Assembly: GCA_018821685.1 (NCBI GenBank)
Contig: JAHJLO010000033.1
Coordinates: forward strand, 1 to 7,568
DNA from: Patescibacteria group bacterium
Lineage (GTDB): Bacteria > Patescibacteriota > Minisyncoccia > Phycocordibacterales > UBA12079
Direction of reading: 5' to 3'
DNA length: 7,568 nt
The notes below the pieces were generated by a model that saw only the letters and a list, made by a program, of their open reading frames with translations, searched no databases and was not told where the DNA came from. Made by a program: the position numbers and the translations under genes. Shown here piece after piece: positions 1 through 5,720 of the stretch. How positions within the stretch are numbered: the stretch's first letter is position 1; each line of letters starts with the position of its first letter.

Positions 1-2
1 AA

Positions 3-140
3 ATTACGTCAAGCGATATTAAATTAATAGAAGATAAGTTAAATAACAGACCTAGAAAGCGTCTGAATTATTTAACTCCCTATGAAGTTTTTGTTAAGAA
101 AATGGATCCAAAAAACTTCCAGGTTCAAGCTTTAATCTAA
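3..140 (+). CDS. IS30-family transposase, C-terminal fragment (5' end outside window)
   Basis: An open frame runs from the left edge to a TAA at 138-140 and encodes 45 residues. The segment LNNRPRKRLNYLTPYEVF (residues 13-30 of the fragment) is the signature found at the very end of IS30-family DDE transposases, just after the catalytic core. The catalytic DDE residues themselves would lie upstream and are not visible. The frame ends naturally, so the 3' end looks intact; whether the whole element is complete cannot be judged. In this family the right inverted repeat often overlaps or closely follows the last codons, so it probably lies within about 115-165, but without the left end it cannot be delimited. 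The element sits directly upstream of the creD-like gene's promoter. Confidence 0.85.
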   Translation: MTSSDIKLIEDKLNNRPRKRLNYLTPYEVFVKKMDPKNFQVQALI

Positions 141-156
141 GTTTTGAAAGAATAGA

Positions 157-186
157 TTGCTTTGTGTTTTAAAAAAATGGTAATAT
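157..186 (+). promoter_or_regulatory. Promoter of the creD-like gene
   Basis: TTGCTT (157-162) is separated by 18 bases from TAATAT (181-186), which is preceded by TGG (178-180), an extended -10 arrangement. The -10 box ends only 6 bases before the ATG at 193, so the predicted transcript starts at or next to the start codon. No Shine-Dalgarno site is visible. Confidence 0.5.
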
Positions 187-192
187 TTCTCT

Positions 193-1626
193 ATGAATAA
201 ACTACAAACAACATTACAAAGCACAACTTTAAGAGTTATTTTAATTGGAGTTCTTGCCCTTATTTTACTTATTCCCGTCGGAATGATTAAGTCTGTCATC
301 TATGATAGACAAATGAATCGCGAATCAGCGATTAATGATATTACTTCTAAATGGGGAGACGAGCAAATTATTGCTGGACCTATTTTGACTGTACCTTATG
401 ATTCCTATCGAACGGTGGATGGAAAACAAATTAAGGAAATCGCCTATGCTCATTTTTTGCCTGAGAATTTAAATATTGAAACCACGGTTTCTCCTGAGCT
501 AAGGTCTCGTGGAATTTATGATGCGGTTGTCTATTCATCAAATATTTCTGTCTCTGGAGATTTTGAAAAGCCTGATTTCGCTTCTTTGGGAATAAACTCC
601 CAATTTATACATTGGAATAACGCTTTTATAGCTGTAGGGATTCCTGATATTAGAGGTGTGGAAGAGAGAACTGATTTTAATTTAAATAATCAAAAACTTC
701 AGTTTATTTCAGGAATCAAAACCGATGACGTGATTAGGGAAATAAATAATTACACTAACAATCATTGGGATATTTATGGAGAAACAAAAATAAAAGCTAT
801 GGCCGTTGGAGAAACTCAAGGAAGAAGTTCTTCGGGATTAAGTGTTAATATCCCCGCAAGTGCTCTTTATTCAAAAAATAACTTTTCTTTTGATTTGAAA
901 TTGAAGGGAAGCGAGAGATTGGCTTTTGCTCCAGTTGGAAAAACGACTGACGTAAAAGTTTCCTCAGACTGGGCATCTCCTAGTTTCGACGGTTCTTTTC
1001 TTCCAAATAACAGAGAGGTAAGTGAAGCTGGTTTTGTTAGTGATTGGCATATTTTAGATTTGAATAGAAATTACCCTCAGTCTTGGACTGGTAGTACCTA
1101 TGGTATTTACGATTCTGTTTTTGGTGTGAGTTTAATTGAGCCGGTTGATGGTTATCAAAAATCAGAACGTTCTGTTAAGTATGCGCTTTTGATTATAGCA
1201 CTTACTTTTTTGGTTTTCTTATCATTTGAAATATTTAACAGAAGGAGAGTTCACCCAATTCAGTATATTCTCATCGGATTGGCACTCGTACTCTTTTACG
1301 CCTTGCTCGTTTCAATTTCAGAAATCATCGGCTTTAACCTTGCTTACGGAATTGCTGGTATTTCAACTATTGGTCTTATTCTTCTGTATTCTTTGACTGT
1401 TTTGAAAGAAAAAAGATTTGTGGCAATTGAAGGAGGAGTATTAATTTTCTTGTACGCGTTTATCTATACCTTACTTCAGTTAGAGGATTATGCTTTATTT
1501 ATTGGTAGCCTTGGATTATTCTTAATCCTTGCAACCATAATGTATTTATCAAGAAAAGTTGATTGGTATTCTTTGGATAATCGAGAAAATTCTATCCTAG
1601 ACAAAAATACCTTTCTTGGTTTGTAA
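193..1626 (+). CDS. creD: CreD-like inner-membrane protein (cell envelope integrity family)
   Basis: The 477-residue product is close to the usual CreD length (about 450). It has one N-terminal transmembrane helix (about 12-34), then the family segment AINDITSKWGDEQIIAGPIL (about 46-65), a large extracytoplasmic beta-rich region (about 65-325), and a C-terminal cluster of about five helices (329-348, 355-376, 381-403, 412-430, 432-452). Family hallmarks include SDWHILDLNRNYPQSW (283-298) and EPVDGYQKSERSVKYALL (316-333). In Escherichia coli CreD is an inner-membrane protein induced by the CreBC two-component system and linked to envelope stress and colicin/beta-lactam phenotypes; its biochemical role is unknown. 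No CreBC-like regulator is adjacent, so this copy appears to be a solitary unit between an IS30 end and its own terminator. The start follows the promoter spacing; there is no ribosome binding site. Confidence 0.88.
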   Translation: MNKLQTTLQSTTLRVILIGVLALILLIPVGMIKSVIYDRQMNRESAINDITSKWGDEQIIAGPILTVPYDSYRTVDGKQIKEIAYAHFLPENLNIETTVSPELRSRGIYDAVVYSSNISVSGDFEKPDFASLGINSQFIHWNNAFIAVGIPDIRGVEERTDFNLNNQKLQFISGIKTDDVIREINNYTNNHWDIYGETKIKAMAVGETQGRSSSGLSVNIPASALYSKNNFSFDLKLKGSERLAFAPVGKTTDVKVSSDWASPSFDGSFLPNNREVSEAGFVSDWHILDLNRNYPQSWTGSTYGIYDSVFGVSLIEPVDGYQKSERSVKYALLIIALTFLVFLSFEIFNRRRVHPIQYILIGLALVLFYALLVSISEIIGFNLAYGIAGISTIGLILLYSLTVLKEKRFVAIEGGVLIFLYAFIYTLLQLEDYALFIGSLGLFLILATIMYLSRKVDWYSLDNRENSILDKNTFLGL

Positions 1627-1645
1627 AAAAACATAAAATATTTCT

Positions 1646-1684
1646 AATAAAATCTACAGGAGCAAAGCTTCTGTAGATTTTATT
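1646..1684 (+). terminator. Intrinsic terminator after the creD-like gene
   Basis: Perfect 14-bp arms (1646-1659 and 1671-1684) are extended inward by G-T, A-T, G-C and C-G pairs to a three-base AAA loop. The A-rich left arm and T-rich right arm make it potentially active in both directions. Confidence 0.85.
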
Positions 1685-1718
1685 TTAATTTAAAGAAATC
1701 GAAATATATTTTTTGTTG

Positions 1719-1724
1719 TATAAT
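1719..1724 (+). promoter_or_regulatory. -10 box of the MBL-fold gene
   Basis: A consensus TATAAT ends 7 bases before the ATG at 1732. No good -35 is visible 16-18 bases upstream. The position predicts a leaderless or nearly leaderless mRNA; there is no Shine-Dalgarno site. Confidence 0.5.
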
Positions 1725-1731
1725 ATTAAAA

Positions 1732-2619
1732 ATGAAAAATACGAAATTATATATTCTTAGTTTTTTCTTTTGTGTTAATGTGTTTATTTGGTATGGAGTT
1801 TTCGTGGAAGAAAGAAATTTTGTGACCGTAGCTTTTCTGGATGTGGGGCAGGGGGATGCTATTTTTATTGAGTCTCTCGATGGAAAACAGATTTTAATTG
1901 ATGGTGGTGCAAATTCTCAAGTTTTGCAACAACTCGCAAAAGTAATGCCTTTTTATGACCGCTCAATCGATATGGTTATTTTAACCCACCCTGATCAAGA
2001 CCATATCGGGGGTTTGCCAGCTGTTTTGGAAAGTTACACAGTTGATTTTGTGATGGAGTCTGGGGTCGGCTCAGATAATGGAACCTATGAAGAATTTGAA
2101 AATATAATTCAGAAAAAACAAATTCAAAAAATAACCGCTCAACAAGGTCAGAAAATTTTTCTTTGTAATCTTCGGGAAGTTAGACTTCCCGAAGAACCTC
2201 ACGGGTGTGAGAGTTATTTAGAGGTTTTATTTCCGGTGGGAGATTTGGATATAAGTGAATTTGAACCAAATACAGCTTCCGTTGTTTTAAAATTAACTCA
2301 TGGAGAAAATTCTTTTTTGTTTACAGGAGATTCCCCTCGGAGTATTGAAAAGTATTTAGTTGAAAGTTTGGGTGATTATATTGATGTGGATGTTTTAAAG
2401 CTTGGACATCATGGTTCGAAAACTTCAACTTCGGATTTATTTTTAGGTTTTACAAGTCCTGAATATACGATTGCTTCGGTGGGAGAGAATAACAGCTACG
2501 GGCATCCCCATCAAGAAATTCTGGATCTGTTAAGACAGTTTGAAATTCCTTTATTAAGAACTGACAAAGAGGGAACAATTATTTTTAAAAGTGACGGGCG
2601 GAGTTTGCTTTTGGAGTAA
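1732..2619 (+). CDS. ComEC/Rec2-type metallo-beta-lactamase-fold hydrolase, membrane-anchored, stand-alone
   Basis: The 295-residue protein has a short N-terminal hydrophobic segment (about 5-24), likely an uncleaved signal anchor or signal peptide, followed by a full MBL domain of the ComEC C-terminal type. Visible motifs are FLDVGQGDA (35-43), ILIDGG (54-59), the metal-binding THPDQDHIGG (85-94; H86, D88, D90, H91), NTASVVL (180-186), FTGD (197-200), LKLGHHGSKTS (222-232), NSYGHPH (254-260) and RTDKEGTI (276-283). In ComEC this domain follows a multi-helix channel and is thought to degrade the non-transported DNA strand; here no Competence domain is present, so only the hydrolase-like module exists. 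A surface nuclease or phosphodiesterase is a reasonable inference, but substrate cannot be read from sequence. The insert at about 105-165 includes two Cys residues (145, 159). It is transcribed alone from the TATAAT at 1719. Confidence 0.85.
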   Translation: MKNTKLYILSFFFCVNVFIWYGVFVEERNFVTVAFLDVGQGDAIFIESLDGKQILIDGGANSQVLQQLAKVMPFYDRSIDMVILTHPDQDHIGGLPAVLESYTVDFVMESGVGSDNGTYEEFENIIQKKQIQKITAQQGQKIFLCNLREVRLPEEPHGCESYLEVLFPVGDLDISEFEPNTASVVLKLTHGENSFLFTGDSPRSIEKYLVESLGDYIDVDVLKLGHHGSKTSTSDLFLGFTSPEYTIASVGENNSYGHPHQEILDLLRQFEIPLLRTDKEGTIIFKSDGRSLLLE

Positions 2620-2630
2620 ACTTTATTGAA

Positions 2631-2662
2631 AAAGTCCAAGCGATTTAAACCGCTTGGACTTT
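2631..2662 (-). terminator. Terminator of the small minus-strand gene, shared with the convergent MBL gene
   Basis: Twelve-bp perfect arms (2631-2642 and 2651-2662) enclose an 8-base loop. The minus strand has a TTTTT run directly after the stem, while the plus strand has only TTTCGATT, so the polarity favours termination of minus-strand transcription. The stop codon of the minus-strand ORF lies in the loop. Confidence 0.6.
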
Positions 2663-2818
2663 CGATTGGGCATGTTTCCTCTCTAATTTTTCTGATTTTC
2701 TTTTTAATAGGCAGGTTTTTTGATCCTGGGTGCAATTTTTGCAATGGAACAATAATCCAAACCCACCAGCCACAGAAGAACATGTTTTTTTATAATCTAT
2801 CTTGTTTTTTTCTCCCAC
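2645..2818 (-). CDS. Probable small Cys-containing protein, 57 residues, unknown function
   Basis: A GTG start (plus-strand CAC at 2816-2818) opens a frame of 57 codons ending in TAA (2645-2647). Seven bases before the GTG lies AGGAG (2826-2830), and further upstream a consensus TATAAT (2869-2874). The stop sits in the loop of a hairpin whose T run faces this direction. Promoter, ribosome binding site, frame and terminator thus form a coherent unit despite the small size. The product is basic with Cys13, Cys26, Cys29 and Cys36; HCKNC (25-29) followed by C36 could be a small zinc-binding knuckle. The C-terminal 20 residues are charged (KRKSEKLERKH, 39-49). I do not recognise the family. A longer overlapping minus-strand frame starting at 2783 has worse support because it runs deep into the MBL gene. 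Coding status is an inference. Confidence 0.5.
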   Translation of the reverse strand: MGEKNKIDYKKTCSSVAGGFGLLFHCKNCTQDQKTCLLKRKSEKLERKHAQSKVQAV

Positions 2819-2825
2819 TATCTTA

Positions 2826-2830
2826 CTCCT
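2826..2830 (-). promoter_or_regulatory. Shine-Dalgarno site for the GTG start at 2818
   Basis: On the minus strand AGGAG is followed by a 7-base spacer (2819-2825) and GTG. It decides the start of the 57-codon ORF. A second AGGAGG lies a little upstream (2839-2844) but has no start codon at proper distance. Confidence 0.5.
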
Positions 2831-2868
2831 TGTTAGATCCTCCTTTTTTATGAAAAATCTCTATTTCC

Positions 2869-2896
2869 ATTATATTCTAATTCAATAAAAAAACAA
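2869..2896 (-). promoter_or_regulatory. Promoter of the small minus-strand gene
   Basis: On the minus strand a consensus TATAAT (2869-2874) is preceded by TTGTTT (2891-2896) at 16 bases. The -35 overlaps the T run of the rpmB terminator, so this unit begins where the previous transcript ends. Predicted leader about 45 bases. Confidence 0.45.
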
Positions 2897-2938
2897 AATA
2901 AAAGAACCGGTGAGCCTGCTCACCGGTTCTTTTATTTT
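2895..2938 (-). terminator. Terminator of rpmB
   Basis: Perfect 20-bp stem (2895-2914 with 2919-2938) and a four-base loop CCTG, five bases past the rpmB stop. The GC core is GAACCGGTGAG. The minus strand continues with a long T run. The A/T symmetry would also permit plus-strand termination. Confidence 0.88.
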
Positions 2939-2943
2939 ATTTT

Positions 2944-3189
2944 TTATTTAATCAATCCTGCTTTCTTTAGTGTTGCAAACGCTCCGTTTTTATTGATAGT
3001 TTTAATCGCTTTAGTAGAAATTGTCAAAACCATTGATTTTCCAATTTCTGGAACGAAGATTCTCTTTTTTTGTAAATTAGCTTTTCTTCTTTTAGTTCCT
3101 GTTGGATTAAATTTTGTAGCACGAACACGGTTGCTGTAACCTCCAGCAGTCTTTGTATTTTTTCCTGTAATTGGGCAAGTTTTTGACAT
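2944..3189 (-). CDS. rpmB: Large ribosomal subunit protein bL28
   Basis: The 81-residue product matches the bL28 family (E. coli 78). It begins MSKTCPITGKNTKTAGGYS, followed by the rRNA-binding stretch TKRRKANLQKKRIFVPEIG (32-50), then a beta region SMVLTISTKAIKTINKNG (52-69) and a short C-terminal helix. bL28 is a small basic protein of the 50S subunit near the E site. Only Cys5 of a possible zinc-binding Cys pair is present (CPIT), as in the zinc-free E. coli form. It is a monocistronic gene; rpmG, often adjacent in other bacteria, is not here. No clear Shine-Dalgarno site precedes the ATG. Confidence 0.93.
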   Translation of the reverse strand: MSKTCPITGKNTKTAGGYSNRVRATKFNPTGTKRRKANLQKKRIFVPEIGKSMVLTISTKAIKTINKNGAFATLKKAGLIK

Positions 3190-3226
3190 GTTTTTAATTT
3201 CTACTCGTTTAATTTAAGTGATTGTT

Positions 3227-3255
3227 ATGTTATCATTAGTTTTATTATTTAGCAA
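3227..3255 (-). promoter_or_regulatory. Promoter of rpmB
   Basis: On the minus strand TTGCTA (3250-3255) is followed after exactly 17 bases by TAACAT (3227-3232), with TGA immediately before the -10, an extended -10 pattern. Predicted leader is about 30 bases. It uses the same TTGCT -35 core as other promoters in the window. Confidence 0.5.
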
Positions 3256-3274
3256 GTCGGAGATTACCAATTTT

Positions 3275-3280
3275 TAAAAT
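3275..3280 (+). promoter_or_regulatory. -10 box of the M50 protease gene
   Basis: TAAAAT ends 8 bases before the ATG at 3289, predicting a leaderless or nearly leaderless transcript. No convincing -35 is seen. The divergent rpmB promoter lies about 20 bases upstream. The local sequence is very AT-rich, so a chance match is possible. Confidence 0.35.
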
Positions 3281-3288
3281 TTTAAATT

Positions 3289-3897
3289 ATGGGAGAAGTA
3301 GATTTTATATTCGCAATAGTTATTCTTATTATGTCTGTTGTCATCCATGAGGTCTCTCATGGTTATATGGCATATTATTTTGGAGATGTGACCGCAAAGA
3401 TGGCGGGTCGTCTTACTTTAAATCCCTTTAAACATTTGGATATGGTTGGCTCAGTTATTGTACCTACTATTGCTTATCTTTCAACTGGTTTTATTTTTGG
3501 TTGGGCAAAACCCGTTCCTTATAATCCTTATAATCTTAGAAACGCAAAAGTGGGGGAGCCCATGGTTGCTTTTGCAGGACCTTTGTCTAACTTTACGGTG
3601 GCTTTGATTTTTGGTTCATTGATGCGTTTTGGAGCTATTCCTATCGAGTTACTTCAACCAGCAGGTTTAATAGTTTTGATTAATATTGTGTTGGGTACAT
3701 TCAATTTAATTCCTATTCCTCCTTTAGACGGGTCTAAAATATTATTTGGAATTCTTCCTTATCGATTAAAATATATTCAACACTTCCTAGAAAAGAATTG
3801 GTTTTGGCTTATCTTCATCTTTGTCTTCTTTGTTTGGAAAATGCTTTTGCCAATAATTTACTTCTTATTTAGTTTGTTTACAGGGATGGGGTTGTAA
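3289..3897 (+). CDS. Site-2-protease-like M50 zinc metalloprotease
   Basis: A 202-residue polytopic membrane protein. The catalytic HEVSH (20-24; zinc ligands H20 and H24, catalytic E21) lies at the end of the first helix, and the third zinc ligand is D147 in PIPPLDGSK (142-150). GWAKPVP (71-77) and AGPLSN (96-101) are further hallmarks of the compact bacterial S2P group (MEROPS M50). Hydrophobic segments at roughly 6-28, 52-70, 92-115, 124-142 and 170-197 are predicted. There is no PDZ domain, unlike RseP. Family members cut transmembrane segments of anti-sigma factors, signal peptide remnants or other membrane substrates; the substrate here is unknown. It is transcribed alone, divergent from rpmB and closed by its own terminator. 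The ATG is chosen because HExxH sits at the family-typical distance. Confidence 0.92.
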   Translation: MGEVDFIFAIVILIMSVVIHEVSHGYMAYYFGDVTAKMAGRLTLNPFKHLDMVGSVIVPTIAYLSTGFIFGWAKPVPYNPYNLRNAKVGEPMVAFAGPLSNFTVALIFGSLMRFGAIPIELLQPAGLIVLINIVLGTFNLIPIPPLDGSKILFGILPYRLKYIQHFLEKNWFWLIFIFVFFVWKMLLPIIYFLFSLFTGMGL

Positions 3898-3947
3898 ATT
3901 AACAAGTCGATAGGTCAGTAGTTTTGTAAGTTAAGAGGTTGGTAAGT

Positions 3948-3975
3948 AAAAAATTTCGCTAAAGCGAAATTTTTT
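3948..3975 (+). terminator. Terminator after the M50 protease gene
   Basis: Twelve-bp perfect stem (3948-3959 with 3964-3975), loop TAAA, right arm ending in six T. It lies about 50 bases past the stop, after a purine/T-rich stretch (3902-3947) with loosely repeated AAGT..AGGT motifs. Confidence 0.85.
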
Positions 3976-3976
3976 C

Positions 3977-4005
3977 TTGCTTTTAATCTATGTTTCATAT
4001 ATATT
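3977..4005 (+). promoter_or_regulatory. Promoter upstream of the zinc-finger gene
   Basis: TTGCTT (3977-3982), 17-base spacer, TATATT (4000-4005). It starts immediately behind the previous terminator. The -10 ends 8 bases before an ATG at 4014 that opens only 10 codons (MTRKKKSKRY, stop 4044-4046). The transcript would then carry a leader of about 190 bases to the next gene. Confidence 0.5.
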
Positions 4006-4192
4006 ATTTTTTAATGACGAGAAAGAAAAAGTCCAAAAGGTATTAGTGAACCTGCTTTTTCGTAGCTAAGCTTGTTATTTTTTTACCCTTTTGTAGGTCC
4101 GTATTAGTACATAAAATCTAATGAGCTTGGCGTAATATTTAAATAGCGGATTCTTCGTGTTTTGAAGAAAGCAAAAGGGTACTTTTTAGAAA

Positions 4193-4197
4193 AGGAG
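4193..4197 (+). promoter_or_regulatory. Shine-Dalgarno site deciding the TTG start at 4204
   Basis: AGGAG with a 6-base spacer to TTG at 4204-4206. The alternative in-frame TTG at 4162 has no such site, so the downstream start is preferred. Confidence 0.5.
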
Positions 4198-4203
4198 AAA
4201 ATA

Positions 4204-4524
4204 TTGAATATAAAGGCAAGAAAAAAAAGATTTTTTTCTTTAGTAAGCGAAATTCCTCTTGAACTTGTTTTTCAGAAATTGGGATTAAAGATTCATAAAA
4301 AATATTTAGCTTTTTCACCGCTTGCTGTAAAGATTAGATGCCCATTTCATAATGAGGCAACACCTTCTTTTATTCTTTATAATAATAGAAGCTGGCGTTG
4401 TTTTAGTTGCGGTATGTCTGGGTCAGGGGTATTTAGGTTTGTTCTTTTATATTTTAGTAAGGATTATGGAAAAGCTTGTCGTTGGTTTAACAAATCTTTT
4501 CATATTCCACTTCCTTGGAAATAA
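4204..4524 (+). CDS. Stand-alone DnaG-type CHC2 zinc-finger protein
   Basis: About 106 residues from TTG at 4204, or 120 from an upstream TTG at 4162 that lacks a ribosome binding site. Counting from 4204, residues 17-45 (IPLEL..KIR) resemble the helix that precedes the primase zinc finger. CPFHNEATPSF (46-56) and CFSCG (66-70) give the CHC2 zinc ligands C46, H49, C66 and C69. The rest (GVFRFVLLYFSKDYGKACRWF) matches the helix after the zinc ribbon in DnaG. In DnaG this module recognises template DNA for primer start. There is no RNA-polymerase/TOPRIM domain, and the frame ends in TAA inside a terminator, so it looks like a complete small gene rather than an obvious truncation. It may be a DNA-binding accessory factor, or a relic of a mobile-element primase. 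Function is not established. Confidence 0.72.
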   Translation: MNIKARKKRFFSLVSEIPLELVFQKLGLKIHKKYLAFSPLAVKIRCPFHNEATPSFILYNNRSWRCFSCGMSGSGVFRFVLLYFSKDYGKACRWFNKSFHIPLPWK

Positions 4525-4550
4525 AGGTTTTGCCTTCGGCGAAACCTTTT
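4523..4550 (+). terminator. Terminator overlapping the zinc-finger gene's stop codon
   Basis: Stem 4523-4534 with 4538-4549 (one T-G wobble), loop TTC, GC-rich top and T-rich tail. The left arm begins within the TAA stop at 4522-4524. Confidence 0.8.
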
Positions 4551-4597
4551 CTTTATTACAGATACTAGAATTTTATCTTTTGAATTTAAAAAGTAAT

Positions 4598-4626
4598 TTG
4601 CTTTTTTTTGAAGAATATAGTAGATT
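4598..4626 (+). promoter_or_regulatory. Promoter of rpsL-rpsG
   Basis: TTGCTT (4598-4603), 17-base spacer, TAGATT (4621-4626). An overlapping TATAGT (4616-4621) is nearer consensus but badly spaced. The predicted leader of about 70 bases is AT-rich, with a weak hairpin around 4634-4655. No S7-binding motif is recognisable by eye. Confidence 0.4.
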
Positions 4627-4702
4627 TAAGGTCACTTAAATTAAATGAATTTTAAGTTGGTTTATTTTTAATAAATTATAAGCCAATGGAAACAAATAAA
4701 TT

Positions 4703-5110
4703 ATGTCAACAGCAAATCAGTTAGTAAAAAAGAGTAGAAAGAAAATCGTTAAAAAGCCGAAAGCTATTGCTCTTGGGCGTGGTTTTAATACTAATAAAAA
4801 CAAACCAACTGTATACCCGTCTCCTTTTAAAAGAGGTGTTTGTACAAAGGTGACAACAAAAACTCCTAAAAAACCTAACTCAGCTGTTCGAAAGATTGCT
4901 AGAGTTAGATTAACAAATGGAATGGAAGTAACTGCTTATATCCCAGGAATGGGACACAATCTTCAGGAACACGCAGTTGTTGTTCTAAGAGGGGGAAGAG
5001 TTAAAGATATTGGAGTTCGATATACCGTTGTCAGAGGAAGACTTGATGCAACTGGTGTTGAAAATAGAAAACAAAGTAGAAGTCGATACGGATCTAAAAA
5101 GCCTAAATAA
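4703..5110 (+). CDS. rpsL: Small ribosomal subunit protein uS12
   Basis: The 135-residue product is of the longer uS12 type (like the roughly 138-residue Bacillus form, longer than the 124-residue E. coli form because of an insert at about 24-40). Conserved parts are KRGVCTKV (43-50), the decoding loop TPKKPNSAVRK (54-64), RVRLTNGMEVTAYIPG (67-82), GHNLQEH (84-90) and the end RKQSRSRYGSKKPK. uS12 shapes the decoding centre of the 30S subunit. The loop that reads KDLPGVRY in most bacteria is KDIGVRY here (101-107), one residue shorter, with the proline absent. No strong Shine-Dalgarno site precedes the ATG. It is first in a two-gene unit with rpsG. Confidence 0.97.
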   Translation: MSTANQLVKKSRKKIVKKPKAIALGRGFNTNKNKPTVYPSPFKRGVCTKVTTKTPKKPNSAVRKIARVRLTNGMEVTAYIPGMGHNLQEHAVVVLRGGRVKDIGVRYTVVRGRLDATGVENRKQSRSRYGSKKPK

Positions 5111-5123
5111 AAGAAAATAAAAC

Positions 5124-5594
5124 ATGCGAAGACCAATTAAAGATAAAAGAAATATTCAACCAGACAGAGTTTATGATTCAGTGGTTCTTGAACAATTCAT
5201 AAATTATATTATGCTTGATGGAAAGAAAAGTACTGCTCGAAAAGTTGTTTACGATGCAATGGATATGATAAAGGAAGTTGCTAAGGTAAAAGACCCAATG
5301 GAAGTATTTAACGGGGCTATGAAAAATGCTGGTCCAATAATGGAAGTTAAATCAAGAAGAATTGGAGGTGCCAACTACCAAGTTCCTATTCAAGTAAAAG
5401 AAAATCGAAAATTAGCTCTTGCAATGAGATGGTTAATCGAAGCAGCAAGATCAAAGAAGGGAACTTCAATGAGTAAAAGAATCGCTGATGAATTAATGGC
5501 AGCAAATAATAAAGAAGGGGAAGTAATTAAGAAAAGAGAGAATGTTCACAGAATGGCGGAAGCCAATAAAGCTTTTGCCCACTTCGCTTGGTAA
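5124..5594 (+). CDS. rpsG: Small ribosomal subunit protein uS7
   Basis: The 156-residue product has the exact family length. Conserved segments are FINYIMLDGKKSTARKVVY (25-43), NAGPIMEVKSRRIGGANYQV (68-87), MRWLIEAARSKKGTSMSKRI (101-120) and the C-terminal KRENVHRMAEANKAFAHFAW (137-156). uS7 is a primary 16S-binding protein that nucleates assembly of the 30S head and, in E. coli, represses the str operon. It starts 13 bases after the rpsL stop, without a clear ribosome binding site, so it is probably translated from the same mRNA. In most bacteria fusA and tuf follow; here the unit ends, and a hairpin-rich 3' region follows directly from the stop codon. Confidence 0.97.
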   Translation: MRRPIKDKRNIQPDRVYDSVVLEQFINYIMLDGKKSTARKVVYDAMDMIKEVAKVKDPMEVFNGAMKNAGPIMEVKSRRIGGANYQVPIQVKENRKLALAMRWLIEAARSKKGTSMSKRIADELMAANNKEGEVIKKRENVHRMAEANKAFAHFAW

Positions 5595-5720
5595 AATTTT
5601 CCCAAAATCGGCGAATTTTACTTTTGTTTCGGCAAGAATATCGGTCGAAGTAATAACACATACATCTTCCTCTATTCTTACCAAAACAAAAGTAAACTTC
5701 ATCCAATTTTGAAAAAATTT
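5594..5720. repeat. Long imperfect inverted repeat directly after rpsG
   Basis: Arms of about 47 bases (5594-5640 and 5673-5720) flank a 32-base centre (5641-5672). The inner half is nearly identical: one arm reads TTTACTTTTGTTTCGGCAAG and the complement of the other TTTACTTTTGTTTTGGTAAG. Of seven mismatches, five (5601/5713, 5602/5712, 5609/5705, 5630/5683, 5633/5680) are C opposite A on the plus strand, that is, G-U wobbles if the minus strand is transcribed; the others are 5612/5702 and 5616/5697, plus one bulge at 5701. The left arm begins within the rpsG stop codon. It could be a degenerate miniature transposable element, an mRNA 3' stability structure, or a minus-strand structured RNA. 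Confidence 0.7.

Noticed and set aside
2511..2783. 90-codon minus-strand frame
   Set aside because: Runs more than 100 bases antisense into the MBL gene, no site at its ATG, and odd W-rich start; the overlapping 57-codon frame has promoter, site and terminator in register.
2626..2853. 75-codon plus-strand frame rich in F, L and S
   Set aside because: TTG start inside a hairpin, no ribosome binding site, opposite to the better-supported minus-strand unit, and composition that just reflects T-rich DNA.
3902..3947. Loosely repeated AAGT..AGGT words after the M50 gene
   Set aside because: No clear unit or spacing; too degenerate to call a repeat.
4020..4160. Possible tRNA or other known structured RNA in the gap
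   Set aside because: No T-arm GGTTCGAATCC-like sequence and no cloverleaf can be drawn; the same negative result holds for 7303-7451.
4352..4639. 95-codon plus-strand frame overlapping the zinc-finger gene
   Set aside because: Out-of-frame shadow across the CHC2 coding region and its terminator; hydrophobic composition from T-rich codons.
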